From the IMG/VR virus record IMGVR_UViG_3300028384_000669, positions 1 to 37,761 of that record: DNA of 37,761 nt; one strand, given 5' to 3'. This DNA comes from a virus. Below the pieces are notes generated by a model, which saw only the letters and a list, made by a program, of their open reading frames with translations, had not been told where the DNA came from and made no database searches. Below, piece by piece: positions 14,636 to 23,108 of this stretch; positions within the stretch are counted from its first letter, which is position 1; the number at the start of each line of letters is the position of its first letter. The position numbers and the translations under genes are program-made.

Positions 14636-15627
14636 TTTCATTCCCCCGTGAGATGGGACTCAAGCGTTCCCTGTGCAAAAGCCGAGAGCAACTCCGAACA
14701 TACATCGGGAGACTTAACGGTAAAAGTAATCTCTACACTTCGCTCTATGCTTTCCGTGATGTTGAGCGCACAAAGTCTTGGAAGGTTGATACAACAACAG
14801 CCATCATAGACCGCGCGTGGTGGGACTTTGACGCAGGTGAGCGAGGCGATATTGAGCAGGTCAAGAGCGATGTTCGTGAATTGCTCACCCGTTTGGGCGG
14901 AGATTGCCGAGTCGTTGCCACGGGTCGCGGATTTCATGTTCACCAACTGTTTAGCCGACCTGTGGTGGGACGAGATTTTGATACGCATTTACAGCGATAC
15001 CAACGAATGATGAGCGACGGTCTTCCTACGCTGGACGGTTTCGCTTTTCCCGCAAAATTAACTCGCATCCCGAACACTTACAACTGCACCCGCAAGCGAT
15101 GGGCTGTCGTTATTCCTCCGAAGGCCATCCTTGACGATGGCTTCAAAATCCCAAAGCGACCCGTCAAGGAATGGCGCGAGTATTGCCCGTTCTTCGGTAA
15201 GCCCAATGAGAGCGACTTTGACTTCGTTATGTGGGTGAACAATAATCCGCCGCCGAAGGTGGAGATGCAACCGTTCACGGGAGAAGTCGGTTTGGCAGGT
15301 GAAGTCCCCATCATGCCATGTCTTGAGAAGGCCATCAACGCCAACAGCCCTACGCACGAAGTCCGTGTCGCTCTCGTCCAGCACATGAGTCAAGAATTGC
15401 GGTGGTTCGCTGACCCGTCTTCTCTCTCCCAAGAACAGCGTCGGGAGATTGAGGACACCATCTTTTCTTATCTTAAAAGTCTCAAGTGGGACAATTGGAA
15501 CGAACACAAAAGCCGACAAGGAATCCGAACCAATATCGGCTACGCCAACGCCCCGTCCTGCCGCTGGTATAACCTGCGTGGGATGTGTGCAGGCAAATGT
15601 TGGCGTTATGATGGAACCATAGATTGA
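14620..15627 (+). CDS. Archaeo-eukaryotic primase fused to a PriL-type Fe-S domain
   Basis: A 335-residue single-chain primase. The N-terminal part is an AEP catalytic core: D69-F-D71 in WWDFDAG, the GRGFHVH motif with H106, and the RIPNTYN element (149-155) matching the R-L-P region of PriS. The C-terminal part matches the PriL domain: C234 (MPCLEKA), a helical ALVQHM stretch, then APSC (C314), GMC (C323) and GKC (C327). These four cysteines are arranged like the 4Fe-4S ligands of large primase subunits. It should make primers for PolB without a separate large subunit. ATG 14620 is chosen because the longer reading (14545) runs through the zinc-ribbon gene; ATG 14653 is possible. Confidence 0.85.
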   Translation: MAAGLISFPREMGLKRSLCKSREQLRTYIGRLNGKSNLYTSLYAFRDVERTKSWKVDTTTAIIDRAWWDFDAGERGDIEQVKSDVRELLTRLGGDCRVVATGRGFHVHQLFSRPVVGRDFDTHLQRYQRMMSDGLPTLDGFAFPAKLTRIPNTYNCTRKRWAVVIPPKAILDDGFKIPKRPVKEWREYCPFFGKPNESDFDFVMWVNNNPPPKVEMQPFTGEVGLAGEVPIMPCLEKAINANSPTHEVRVALVQHMSQELRWFADPSSLSQEQRREIEDTIFSYLKSLKWDNWNEHKSRQGIRTNIGYANAPSCRWYNLRGMCAGKCWRYDGTID

Positions 15628-15652
15628 TAAAACGGGGGTAAAATTAACCACC

Positions 15653-16372
15653 ATGCTTCTCATAGACCACCGTGAAAATCCCAAATTGATTCACAAGTTG
15701 CTGGTCAAGTTGGGTGATGCAGACAAGGATGAGCGGGGACAAGCACGCACCCTTCAAATGAACACCGGAGATTATGTGCTTGGCGATTGGGGGATTGAGG
15801 CAAAAGAAATCAACGACCTTTACCGTAGCATTCTCGGCATCGGGCGTTCCCGAACAATCGTTGGACAACTCACCGACTTGTGCGAATCGTTTGAGAAGCC
15901 ATTCCTCGTGGTCTACAACACCGAGTTGAAACCGTGGTTCCACGGCAGGAAGCCAAGCGCACGGGAGTTGTCGGAAGAACGACGCAAAATGGCGGCGGTT
16001 ATTCATTCGTTCAAGTTGACGATGCACCAGCGATTCCCCAAGTTGCACTTCCTACAACTCACGACGATGGACGACTTCGTAGAATGGCTCTACATGAACC
16101 ACCGACAGAATGTTATCGCAAAAGTAAAACCACCGAAGGCCCACAAACCGGAACAGGTTATCCTTGAGGAAACCGATGATAGGGTCAAGGCGTTGATGGG
16201 ATGCGGCATTTCACGAGAACAGGCCGTCGCCTTGCTGGAACACTACGGGTCAATCAGCGTGCTGTTGCAGAAGAAGACCCGACAAAAAGAAATGGTAAAG
16301 GTAAGTGGTATCAGCCACAAACAGGCCAAGCGTGTGCTTTCGCTACGCAAGGATTTCATCAATAAGGCTTGA
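15653..16372 (+). CDS. XPF/ERCC4-type structure-specific nuclease
   Basis: A 239-residue nuclease. The ERCC4 fold is shown by LLIDHREN (2-9, with D5 and E8), GDY (39-41) and the catalytic E49-x-K51 within GIEAKEINDL; the canonical text is ERK, here changed to EAK. The C-terminal 60 residues hold tandem helix-hairpin-helix units (MGCGISREQAVALLEHYG and KVSGISHKQAKRVLSL) that bind DNA. Enzymes of this group cut branched DNA, flaps or stalled forks, so it probably resolves recombination or replication intermediates before packaging. It closes the plus-strand arm, and its last 14 bp overlap the end of the convergent virion gene. Confidence 0.92.
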   Translation: MLLIDHRENPKLIHKLLVKLGDADKDERGQARTLQMNTGDYVLGDWGIEAKEINDLYRSILGIGRSRTIVGQLTDLCESFEKPFLVVYNTELKPWFHGRKPSARELSEERRKMAAVIHSFKLTMHQRFPKLHFLQLTTMDDFVEWLYMNHRQNVIAKVKPPKAHKPEQVILEETDDRVKALMGCGISREQAVALLEHYGSISVLLQKKTRQKEMVKVSGISHKQAKRVLSLRKDFINKA

Positions 16373-17087
16373 AGCCCAACGATGAGGTTCCCAAGCCCTT
16401 GATGCTGAACCGCTGGAAATTGACAGCGATGTTGTGAAGCACCAACGACGAATAATCGGCGTCGTCGTCGCCTGTTCCGGGCGTTCTTTTGATTGATACG
16501 CTGATGGTGTTACCCGTAGTAGATGCACCGTTTAGGCTCGTGGTCATGATTGGGAATGAATACTTTTCCTTGTTGCCGCTCAAGGTGATGGTTCTTGTGT
16601 TCGTTGAGCCGGTTTCAAGACATTCAACATCAACGGTCAAGACTGCTTTCGTTGTCCCGTCGCCACCGAGCGAATACATCCCGCCTATTGTAAGGATTTC
16701 ATCGGACACATCGTCGGGGACTTTTACGCTCATAGTATGCGTCTGCGTGAATCGGTTGTTGGATTCGGGATTCACGACTCCGGTAAAAATCATACCCTCC
16801 GACGACGACAAGGCTGTGGCAGATGCCGCTTGCGTATCGTTTCCGAGGCCGTCAACGGCCCGTTGTGTGTTCAAGGGGGGTGGAGTGCGCTTCTGCCCAA
16901 GAACGCTAAAGGAGGACTCGGAAACACCCATTTCTAAGAAGTCCATGCGACCCTTCGTGTTGCCATAAGAAGATGAAGCCATTTGATTACTGTTGAAGGT
17001 CTTGAGAAACGCATCTTGAATGTTTTGCGACTTGCCACCCTCCAACTGCGCCGGTGTCACTGGATTTGTGCCGATAGGGTTTGACAC
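16359..17087 (-). CDS. Putative tail or tail-tip virion protein
   Basis: A 242-residue protein, last gene of the structural arm. The first third is polar and helical (TPAQLEGGKSQNIQDAFLK). The rest is strand-rich with threonine and serine repeats (TVDVECLETGSTNTRTITL, TGNTISVSIKRTPG), as in beta-sandwich tail proteins. No ATG fits the beginning: GTG 17087 overlaps the tail-tip gene by 31 nt, and GTG 17060 would overlap its stop by 4 nt. It probably joins or decorates the tail tip made by the upstream giant gene. No specific family is recognised. Confidence 0.65.
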   Translation of the reverse strand: MSNPIGTNPVTPAQLEGGKSQNIQDAFLKTFNSNQMASSSYGNTKGRMDFLEMGVSESSFSVLGQKRTPPPLNTQRAVDGLGNDTQAASATALSSSEGMIFTGVVNPESNNRFTQTHTMSVKVPDDVSDEILTIGGMYSLGGDGTTKAVLTVDVECLETGSTNTRTITLSGNKEKYSFPIMTTSLNGASTTGNTISVSIKRTPGTGDDDADYSSLVLHNIAVNFQRFSIKGLGTSSLGFKPY

Positions 17088-20000
17088 CGGCGGGCCGACA
17101 GGTGGTCGTGGTGGGCGAGGTCGCTCACGGTATGAGCCACCACCAACTTGACCGCTGGATGCTTGTTGCTGCCGTCAACCCGCCATTCAATGTTCGTAAT
17201 AACCATTGACTCCGACGATAGGCCGAGGCCGCTATCGGTAAAGGTGACCGTCGTCGCCGGACGCCAACGGATGTCTTCAACGATGTGCAACCTTGGGCAA
17301 TACCAAGCGTTTCTCGTTCCCATGAAACCGGACATCGTGTCGTATTTGCGTGCGCCGAGAGGGAAGATGGATTCGCTGTTGGTCGCCGTCCATGCGCTCG
17401 GCCCGAAGTTGGTGATGTCGTGTGCGTTGTGTAGGATTCCCGAACCCGATGGGTCGCCGCATCGGTGATACAGCAGGGACTTGAGATAATCTACATTTAC
17501 CGAAAGAATAAACTTGGCACCCGAAGGTTGGGAAGCCCAATAAGACGAAGGAATGTCAATCTCATAGAAACCGTTGCGCTTGACATTGACAGTAGTGAAA
17601 CCGGAAGATGTTCCGTCCAGCGTTGGTGCGTAGGTGCTTTGTCCTCCGAAGTAGTTGGTGAACGGTGTCGTTCCATCGTTGAAAGCAAAATCAGTCAAAC
17701 CGATGGTGAATTCGGCGTTGTCAATGTCGGTGCCGGCCTGCCCGTCTTTCAATGCGACCCAAACCCGAAGGTCGTTCGTCGTGCTGTCGCTCGTCAAGGG
17801 ACAACCGCTCGGCACATGGACGAGTTGCACTGCATGGCTTACGCTGTGTGCGCCCCACCACCAGTAATGTTCGGTGTAGGACACGGTAGCGTCGGCGGCA
17901 CTTGAAGCAGGGCCAATGAAACCTTTGCCGAAGCGGTCACGATAGAATCTGTCGCTTCCCGTTTGCCGTCCGAGGTTTCCGTCTAAGGCGTTGCACATAC
18001 CGCTTGCCAGCGTCCCGTTCATACCCGACCAATCCCAATTCGTCGTTTGGACGACAGGGGCGTAAGACGGGCCGAGAACGGCCTGTTGCGTGATTCCACG
18101 CTCACCGTGCCGTGTGGGGTCTGCGATGTAGCCGAATCGTCCTTTGTCCAGCATTTTGTCGTCGTGCGTCAAATCCCGCATGACATCGCCCTTGACTCGG
18201 ATGGCTTTTGTTTTAGCCTTGAAGTATTCTTCTTTGGCGACAGCCTCCGCTTCTTCTGCAAAGGTGATTTCCGGCACCTCAACGATTTTCCAACGGTAGG
18301 TTTGGTCAAGCGTCGGTGCGGGGTAATCAGCGAAGGATGCACCGTTGTTGTAGTAGACCCGAACATTCGTGATGTGGCCCGACATTTGAGCGTCAAGGGA
18401 TGATACCGTCAAGATATCGCGATTGACGACTTCACCGAGGTTGTAAGTCGGGCGAATCTCCAACTTGTTGTCCCGTCCCATTTGATAGGTGATGGGCAAA
18501 CGCTTGCTGTTCTCGTAGCCGAACCCTGTGGCTTCTACGGATTCACGGAGGATAGAGAACATGGACTTGCCGCCACGGGCGTCGTAAGGCGCACCGAAGG
18601 AGTCAAAGTTGGCGTCGGTGCCGTCAGTTGTCATGTTGTTGCTCAACGGGATGGAACCGTGGTCAAACCAACACGAAATCGCTGATTGGGCCAGCCAAGT
18701 CTTTGAGAGGTTCAGCGACCACAGGAAACGGGATTTGTCGCTCAACCAATAGGTTCCGAGGTTGGGCGAAACTACATGCCCGTCAACTTTCATCAAGAAC
18801 CGCAAGGCGTATCGTGGGCTTACACTTCCTACAATAATAACTTCGTCAAACGCACCTGCTGTTCCCGTTGAACCGGCGGCGTTGAGAGCGATTTCGGCTG
18901 TGCTTCCGTTGCTCTTGATAACATCGTCCATCAGCACGCCTTCAAGGAATGATTCGGCGGCTTCGGCTGTGTAGTTGGTGGCCGCATCGGATTGAAGATA
19001 AATACCGTAAAGTTGTTGTGGGATGCTGATGCTGTCGCTCACCGCAACATCCTGTCGTGTGTTTCCTGTTTCAGTTTCCGGCGAACCGTCAATCACGATT
19101 GTCGTCGCCGTCACGCTGGAAATCTGTGCAACCCACTTTGCGGTGACATTCCGCACCCGCATACCGGCTTTGACGCCATCGTTCACAAAGTCTGCACCGC
19201 TACAAGTGATGGTCATACCCGAACCCGACGCCGTGCTGGTTGCCGACTCAACAACGCCGGTGTCCAACTTGGCGTCATAGGTGTAGTAGAATACCTCAAA
19301 CGATGGGTTTTGTCCGTTGACATTCCGAGATGCCTTGATTTTACCAAAACCGTTTTCGGGGAAATCAGCGATGAGAGATGAAGACGGTTTGGTTTCAATC
19401 ACGGTATCACCAGCATTGATGGCCCGATTCAATTCAGCGGTCGCACCGACCCACTTTCGGAAGTTTTCGTGGAAGCCGTAAGGTGCGGCGTTGTTGTTGT
19501 TGGTGCTTGTGGCCTGCGACCAATAATTGTCCATCAGCACAGGGAAGCCGTGGTATTCGGTTTCGTAGTCTCCGATGTTGTAGCGTCCACCGCTACGCTG
19601 TCCGAAGGTTCCACTGTTAATAAAAGTATTAAGGTTAAAAAACTTTGAGCAATCGTAGACAAGGAATGAACCACCGGCGTCCTCCCAATCACGAAGCACC
19701 GATTCACGATGCCCCACCTCGGCCTTGCGAACAAATGGCCCGGTGGCTGTGTAGGATTCTGTCGTGGTGTAAGTGGAGGTTGAGCAGGTCACTTCTTTTG
19801 TGCCGGAACCTGTGATGCTTGAGATAGTGTGGATGCCGTCGTAGTTGTCGGAGTTGAAGATAATCACCTTGTCGCCAACGGCCAAGTCGGAAACGCCGCT
19901 ATCCGTAGAAAGCAATTTGAATTTGATTCCACCGCTGGCGTTTGTGATAGCGTTCCCCGTATATCCGTTGGTCATTTGCATGGTCGCACCGGAGCCAAGC

Positions 20001-23000
20001 GGTGTTGACCACGGTGCGTTTGTCGTCGGGTCAATCTCAGCGTCCAACTCCCAAATGTCCAAATCGTCGCTGATTTTCAAATCGGTGAATTCGTCATAGG
20101 AGCCGTCGTCGTTGAATTGGTCAGTGAACGAGAGCGACACCTCATAATTTTCATTGACGGGTTTCATTAAGCCAAAGGTTTTCTTTCGGAAACCACCGTC
20201 GGCGTCAGCGTCGGCGTCATTTCTCATGTCGGCCCATTGAAGCCAAATGTGCTTGTAGTCGTTGCTGGTTGAGAGGGTATAAACATTCTCTCCGCTGTCG
20301 TGGTCAATGGATAGACCCTTAACCCCTACGAGGTAGTGGTTGCCGTCGTCAGCAGGGCTTATGTAGCCGTTGTAGGTGAAGGTGTCAACGAACCCATCCG
20401 AATTGATAACCTGCCCGACACCGTGAGTATCGGATGAATCAATGAACGATGAGGTCACTTGGATAACATCGGAGTTAGCGGTGAATGCCGCTTGAGCCGT
20501 TCCAGCATCCACGAATTGAAATCCGTAGATGCCGAAGTGCTTCTTGAACCAAGCCGACTTCGGCAAGTCCCGCATCCAAACGGCGTGTTGGTCGCGATAC
20601 AGAAGTTGTGTATCGTCGGTGTCGCTTACGAATCCTTCTTCAAAGGTATAGTCCACCGAGCGACCGGTTGTCACAGGAATTGGGCCACTTACTACATCAG
20701 TTTTGACATAAAACTTACCGCCGCTGGTTTCTGTTGCCATCACGGTGTAGAATCCAGCCGTCGGGTCGGGCGAAGAATTGTTGTATTGCGATACGGTGAT
20801 GATGTCCCCTACCTTGAGCAAGGTTCCGTCGCCCTTTTGTGGGTGAACGCTAAATTGAAGAATCACGAAGCCGGACTCGGCACCGGTGGATGGGAATGTG
20901 CTTCGGTCGCCCTCAAGGACACCCGAACCGTTAGTCGCATTGGGGACATAGGGGATGGCCGAGGAAGCGTATTCCAACGCTTGGTTGCCCGACACACCAA
21001 AGGGCGTGGTGTCAATAGAGGTGATGGTTTTACCGTTGGCGTCGTGGTCAACCGTCCCGTAGATGTCGGGGGTGTCGCTCGTCGTGTAGCCTGTTGAGCC
21101 GTGGGCGAGAATCACTTGGGTCAAACCACCGGACTCTTTGTTGATGCCCTTAATTTTGTAGCCCATCCATTCGTTCTCAACGCTGTTTGGGCCAGCGGAG
21201 TCCTCGTTGTTATACATTTGAATCGGGTGCGCTGTGTTGAGTCGCATACGCTGGTTTTCCAACTCGGTGTAGGATGTAGCCGACTCGTAGCCGATTGTGT
21301 TCTGCGACTCTTGAAGGAGAGCCGCACCCATGAACATTGACTCGGAAAGCAGGTTCACTTCTTCTTGTCGTGAAAGCACTTGGTCGCTTTCACCGAGTCC
21401 GATTTGACCAATCTCCCAAGAGGTGATTTGACGGTCAAGCAACGACAGAGAATCGCGAGCCATGATTTGTATCTGTCGTGTTCTGTCTTCTGCTACCTGT
21501 CGCACAGAAACAGACTCAATGATTCCCGACCACAAGGGACGGTCAATGTTTTCGCTGAACATCAGCAACCGCCAATCGGTGATGTCGTCGCTGGTGAACC
21601 AAGGCGTAAGGTTCTGTTCGGTGTCGTCGTCAAGGACGGTGATTTCCGCTTGGCTCACACCGTTGACGGGCATAGTGCAACTCCAAGAATTGACAGGCGC
21701 AGGGAGGCTCGTTCCGTCCGGCATATCGGTGAGGGGACGGTAAAGAGCCACACGGTCAATCAGCGTGGCGACAACCATGTGGTCGTAGGTGGATGAGACA
21801 CCCTTCACGAACAACTCCCACCCGGTCAATTCCGAGGGTAGGAACGCCGACGAGGTTTGCGTGTTGTTGTTCATCGTGTAACCGGATGAGTAAGAGCCAG
21901 CCGTGGGGTTGGTGGCGGTGACCTCGGTGCCGTCGTGATACACCTTGAATTTGTTGTTAGTGTAGTCCAACTTGAAATCCAAGTCAAACCATACATCAGC
22001 CGTTTCACTTCCAATCTTTGTTCCGGCTTGCCAAAGCGTGTGGTATTGGTTGATAACTTCGCTCAAGCCGGTTCCGTCGTGTGGCTTGATAGTCCATTCA
22101 ATCGCCGCCGTTCCGCCACCACTGCCCGTCGTTCCAAAAGTTGTATTTACAGGAAAACCAATTTTCAGCGTGTATTGCGTTTGCCCTTGGCTTTCAGCGT
22201 TTTCGTCAATCACGCCAGCGGCGTAGCCCATCATGGCTTGAACGCTCATGCGGATGGTGAAGTAATCGCCATCGGATTTGCTGTTGAGGTTGGACGACGA
22301 CGCAATCACCGGTCGGTATTGACCGCTCGGCGTTTGATTGTCCAACTGATTCGCCGTGTCGTCTTTCATGTAAGTGGTGACCGCCAAAAAAGGTTTTTTG
22401 GACGGGGATTTTATCGGGATAAAAATAACTTCGGGGTTGTCCTCGTGGGTGGTGGCGTTTCCTGTCGTGCCATCGTAGGCACCCATCTGCAACCTCTCCC
22501 CCATCCAAACTCCCGTCAAGTGAGCGTGCTGAACAAAATCCGGTGCTGTTGAATTGAGTCGTCCGGCCTTTCCCCCAAACCAATTTCTGCCGTTCCATTC
22601 GTATTTGACTTGACGGCCATTGGTGGCATCGGTATCGCCACCGGGAATGTAGTAGCGGATGGACGAATCGGAAGACCCGCTGATGAGCATGTAGGTGTCA
22701 TCGGTGGATGCCGTGTCTGTTTTGTTGTATCGCACACGGTTGGCGTTGGCGTTGCTGTTTGGGTATTGGATTTGTGAGCGACCAGCCCATCGCACGCCTT
22801 TGCTCAAACGGGTTTTGTCAAAGGTTGCCCAACGAGCGATGCCGTCATTGGAGAGTAGATAAGAGGTCGCAGAAGAGAATTCGTTGTTGTTGGCTCGGTC
22901 ACGAACAGACCAGCGATAGCGAGGATTGAGAGGTGCTTCCCCATTGAGAAGGTTTCCGTGGTGCGTGTCGTCGGCGTCGTAAGCCCCATCGGTTGAGGGT

Positions 23001-23095
23001 GCGTTGGCGTCGTCTGCAATCACACGAGAGCCGAGCCAATCCTCGTAGTAGCCAGCGAGCCAAAAACCGTATTTGCTTGTGCCTGTCCTTGTCAT
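17057..23095 (-). CDS. Giant tail-tip/baseplate hub protein with lectin-like insert
   Basis: A protein of 2012 residues starting at ATG 23095, 13 nt after the tape measure. The N-terminal 230 residues are aromatic and aspartate/asparagine-rich. A concanavalin/LamG-like beta-sandwich follows at about 240-450 (FDLDFKLDYTNNKFKVYHDG). Then comes text typical of phage hub proteins, WSCTMPVNGVSQAEITVLD ... PLWSGIIESVSV ... IQIMARDSLSLLD (about 470-560), and a second hub-like part near 1640-1720 (NKLEIRPTYN, HITNVRVYYNNG). The middle is long and beta-rich. It probably forms the tail tip and contacts the host surface. The reading frame is unbroken over 6 kb. The upstream in-frame GTG 23104 is an alternative start. 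Confidence 0.85.
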   Translation of the reverse strand: MTRTGTSKYGFWLAGYYEDWLGSRVIADDANAPSTDGAYDADDTHHGNLLNGEAPLNPRYRWSVRDRANNNEFSSATSYLLSNDGIARWATFDKTRLSKGVRWAGRSQIQYPNSNANANRVRYNKTDTASTDDTYMLISGSSDSSIRYYIPGGDTDATNGRQVKYEWNGRNWFGGKAGRLNSTAPDFVQHAHLTGVWMGERLQMGAYDGTTGNATTHEDNPEVIFIPIKSPSKKPFLAVTTYMKDDTANQLDNQTPSGQYRPVIASSSNLNSKSDGDYFTIRMSVQAMMGYAAGVIDENAESQGQTQYTLKIGFPVNTTFGTTGSGGGTAAIEWTIKPHDGTGLSEVINQYHTLWQAGTKIGSETADVWFDLDFKLDYTNNKFKVYHDGTEVTATNPTAGSYSSGYTMNNNTQTSSAFLPSELTGWELFVKGVSSTYDHMVVATLIDRVALYRPLTDMPDGTSLPAPVNSWSCTMPVNGVSQAEITVLDDDTEQNLTPWFTSDDITDWRLLMFSENIDRPLWSGIIESVSVRQVAEDRTRQIQIMARDSLSLLDRQITSWEIGQIGLGESDQVLSRQEEVNLLSESMFMGAALLQESQNTIGYESATSYTELENQRMRLNTAHPIQMYNNEDSAGPNSVENEWMGYKIKGINKESGGLTQVILAHGSTGYTTSDTPDIYGTVDHDANGKTITSIDTTPFGVSGNQALEYASSAIPYVPNATNGSGVLEGDRSTFPSTGAESGFVILQFSVHPQKGDGTLLKVGDIITVSQYNNSSPDPTAGFYTVMATETSGGKFYVKTDVVSGPIPVTTGRSVDYTFEEGFVSDTDDTQLLYRDQHAVWMRDLPKSAWFKKHFGIYGFQFVDAGTAQAAFTANSDVIQVTSSFIDSSDTHGVGQVINSDGFVDTFTYNGYISPADDGNHYLVGVKGLSIDHDSGENVYTLSTSNDYKHIWLQWADMRNDADADADGGFRKKTFGLMKPVNENYEVSLSFTDQFNDDGSYDEFTDLKISDDLDIWELDAEIDPTTNAPWSTPLGSGATMQMTNGYTGNAITNASGGIKFKLLSTDSGVSDLAVGDKVIIFNSDNYDGIHTISSITGSGTKEVTCSTSTYTTTESYTATGPFVRKAEVGHRESVLRDWEDAGGSFLVYDCSKFFNLNTFINSGTFGQRSGGRYNIGDYETEYHGFPVLMDNYWSQATSTNNNNAAPYGFHENFRKWVGATAELNRAINAGDTVIETKPSSSLIADFPENGFGKIKASRNVNGQNPSFEVFYYTYDAKLDTGVVESATSTASGSGMTITCSGADFVNDGVKAGMRVRNVTAKWVAQISSVTATTIVIDGSPETETGNTRQDVAVSDSISIPQQLYGIYLQSDAATNYTAEAAESFLEGVLMDDVIKSNGSTAEIALNAAGSTGTAGAFDEVIIVGSVSPRYALRFLMKVDGHVVSPNLGTYWLSDKSRFLWSLNLSKTWLAQSAISCWFDHGSIPLSNNMTTDGTDANFDSFGAPYDARGGKSMFSILRESVEATGFGYENSKRLPITYQMGRDNKLEIRPTYNLGEVVNRDILTVSSLDAQMSGHITNVRVYYNNGASFADYPAPTLDQTYRWKIVEVPEITFAEEAEAVAKEEYFKAKTKAIRVKGDVMRDLTHDDKMLDKGRFGYIADPTRHGERGITQQAVLGPSYAPVVQTTNWDWSGMNGTLASGMCNALDGNLGRQTGSDRFYRDRFGKGFIGPASSAADATVSYTEHYWWWGAHSVSHAVQLVHVPSGCPLTSDSTTNDLRVWVALKDGQAGTDIDNAEFTIGLTDFAFNDGTTPFTNYFGGQSTYAPTLDGTSSGFTTVNVKRNGFYEIDIPSSYWASQPSGAKFILSVNVDYLKSLLYHRCGDPSGSGILHNAHDITNFGPSAWTATNSESIFPLGARKYDTMSGFMGTRNAWYCPRLHIVEDIRWRPATTVTFTDSGLGLSSESMVITNIEWRVDGSNKHPAVKLVVAHTVSDLAHHDHLSARRCQTLSAQIQ

Positions 23096-23108
23096 ACTCT
23101 TCACTTCT

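Noticed and set aside
17148-22552. Several plus-strand open frames of 60-212 codons opposite the tail-tip gene
   Set aside because: They are antisense to an unbroken 2000-residue virion gene, lack start signals and have no recognisable domains.
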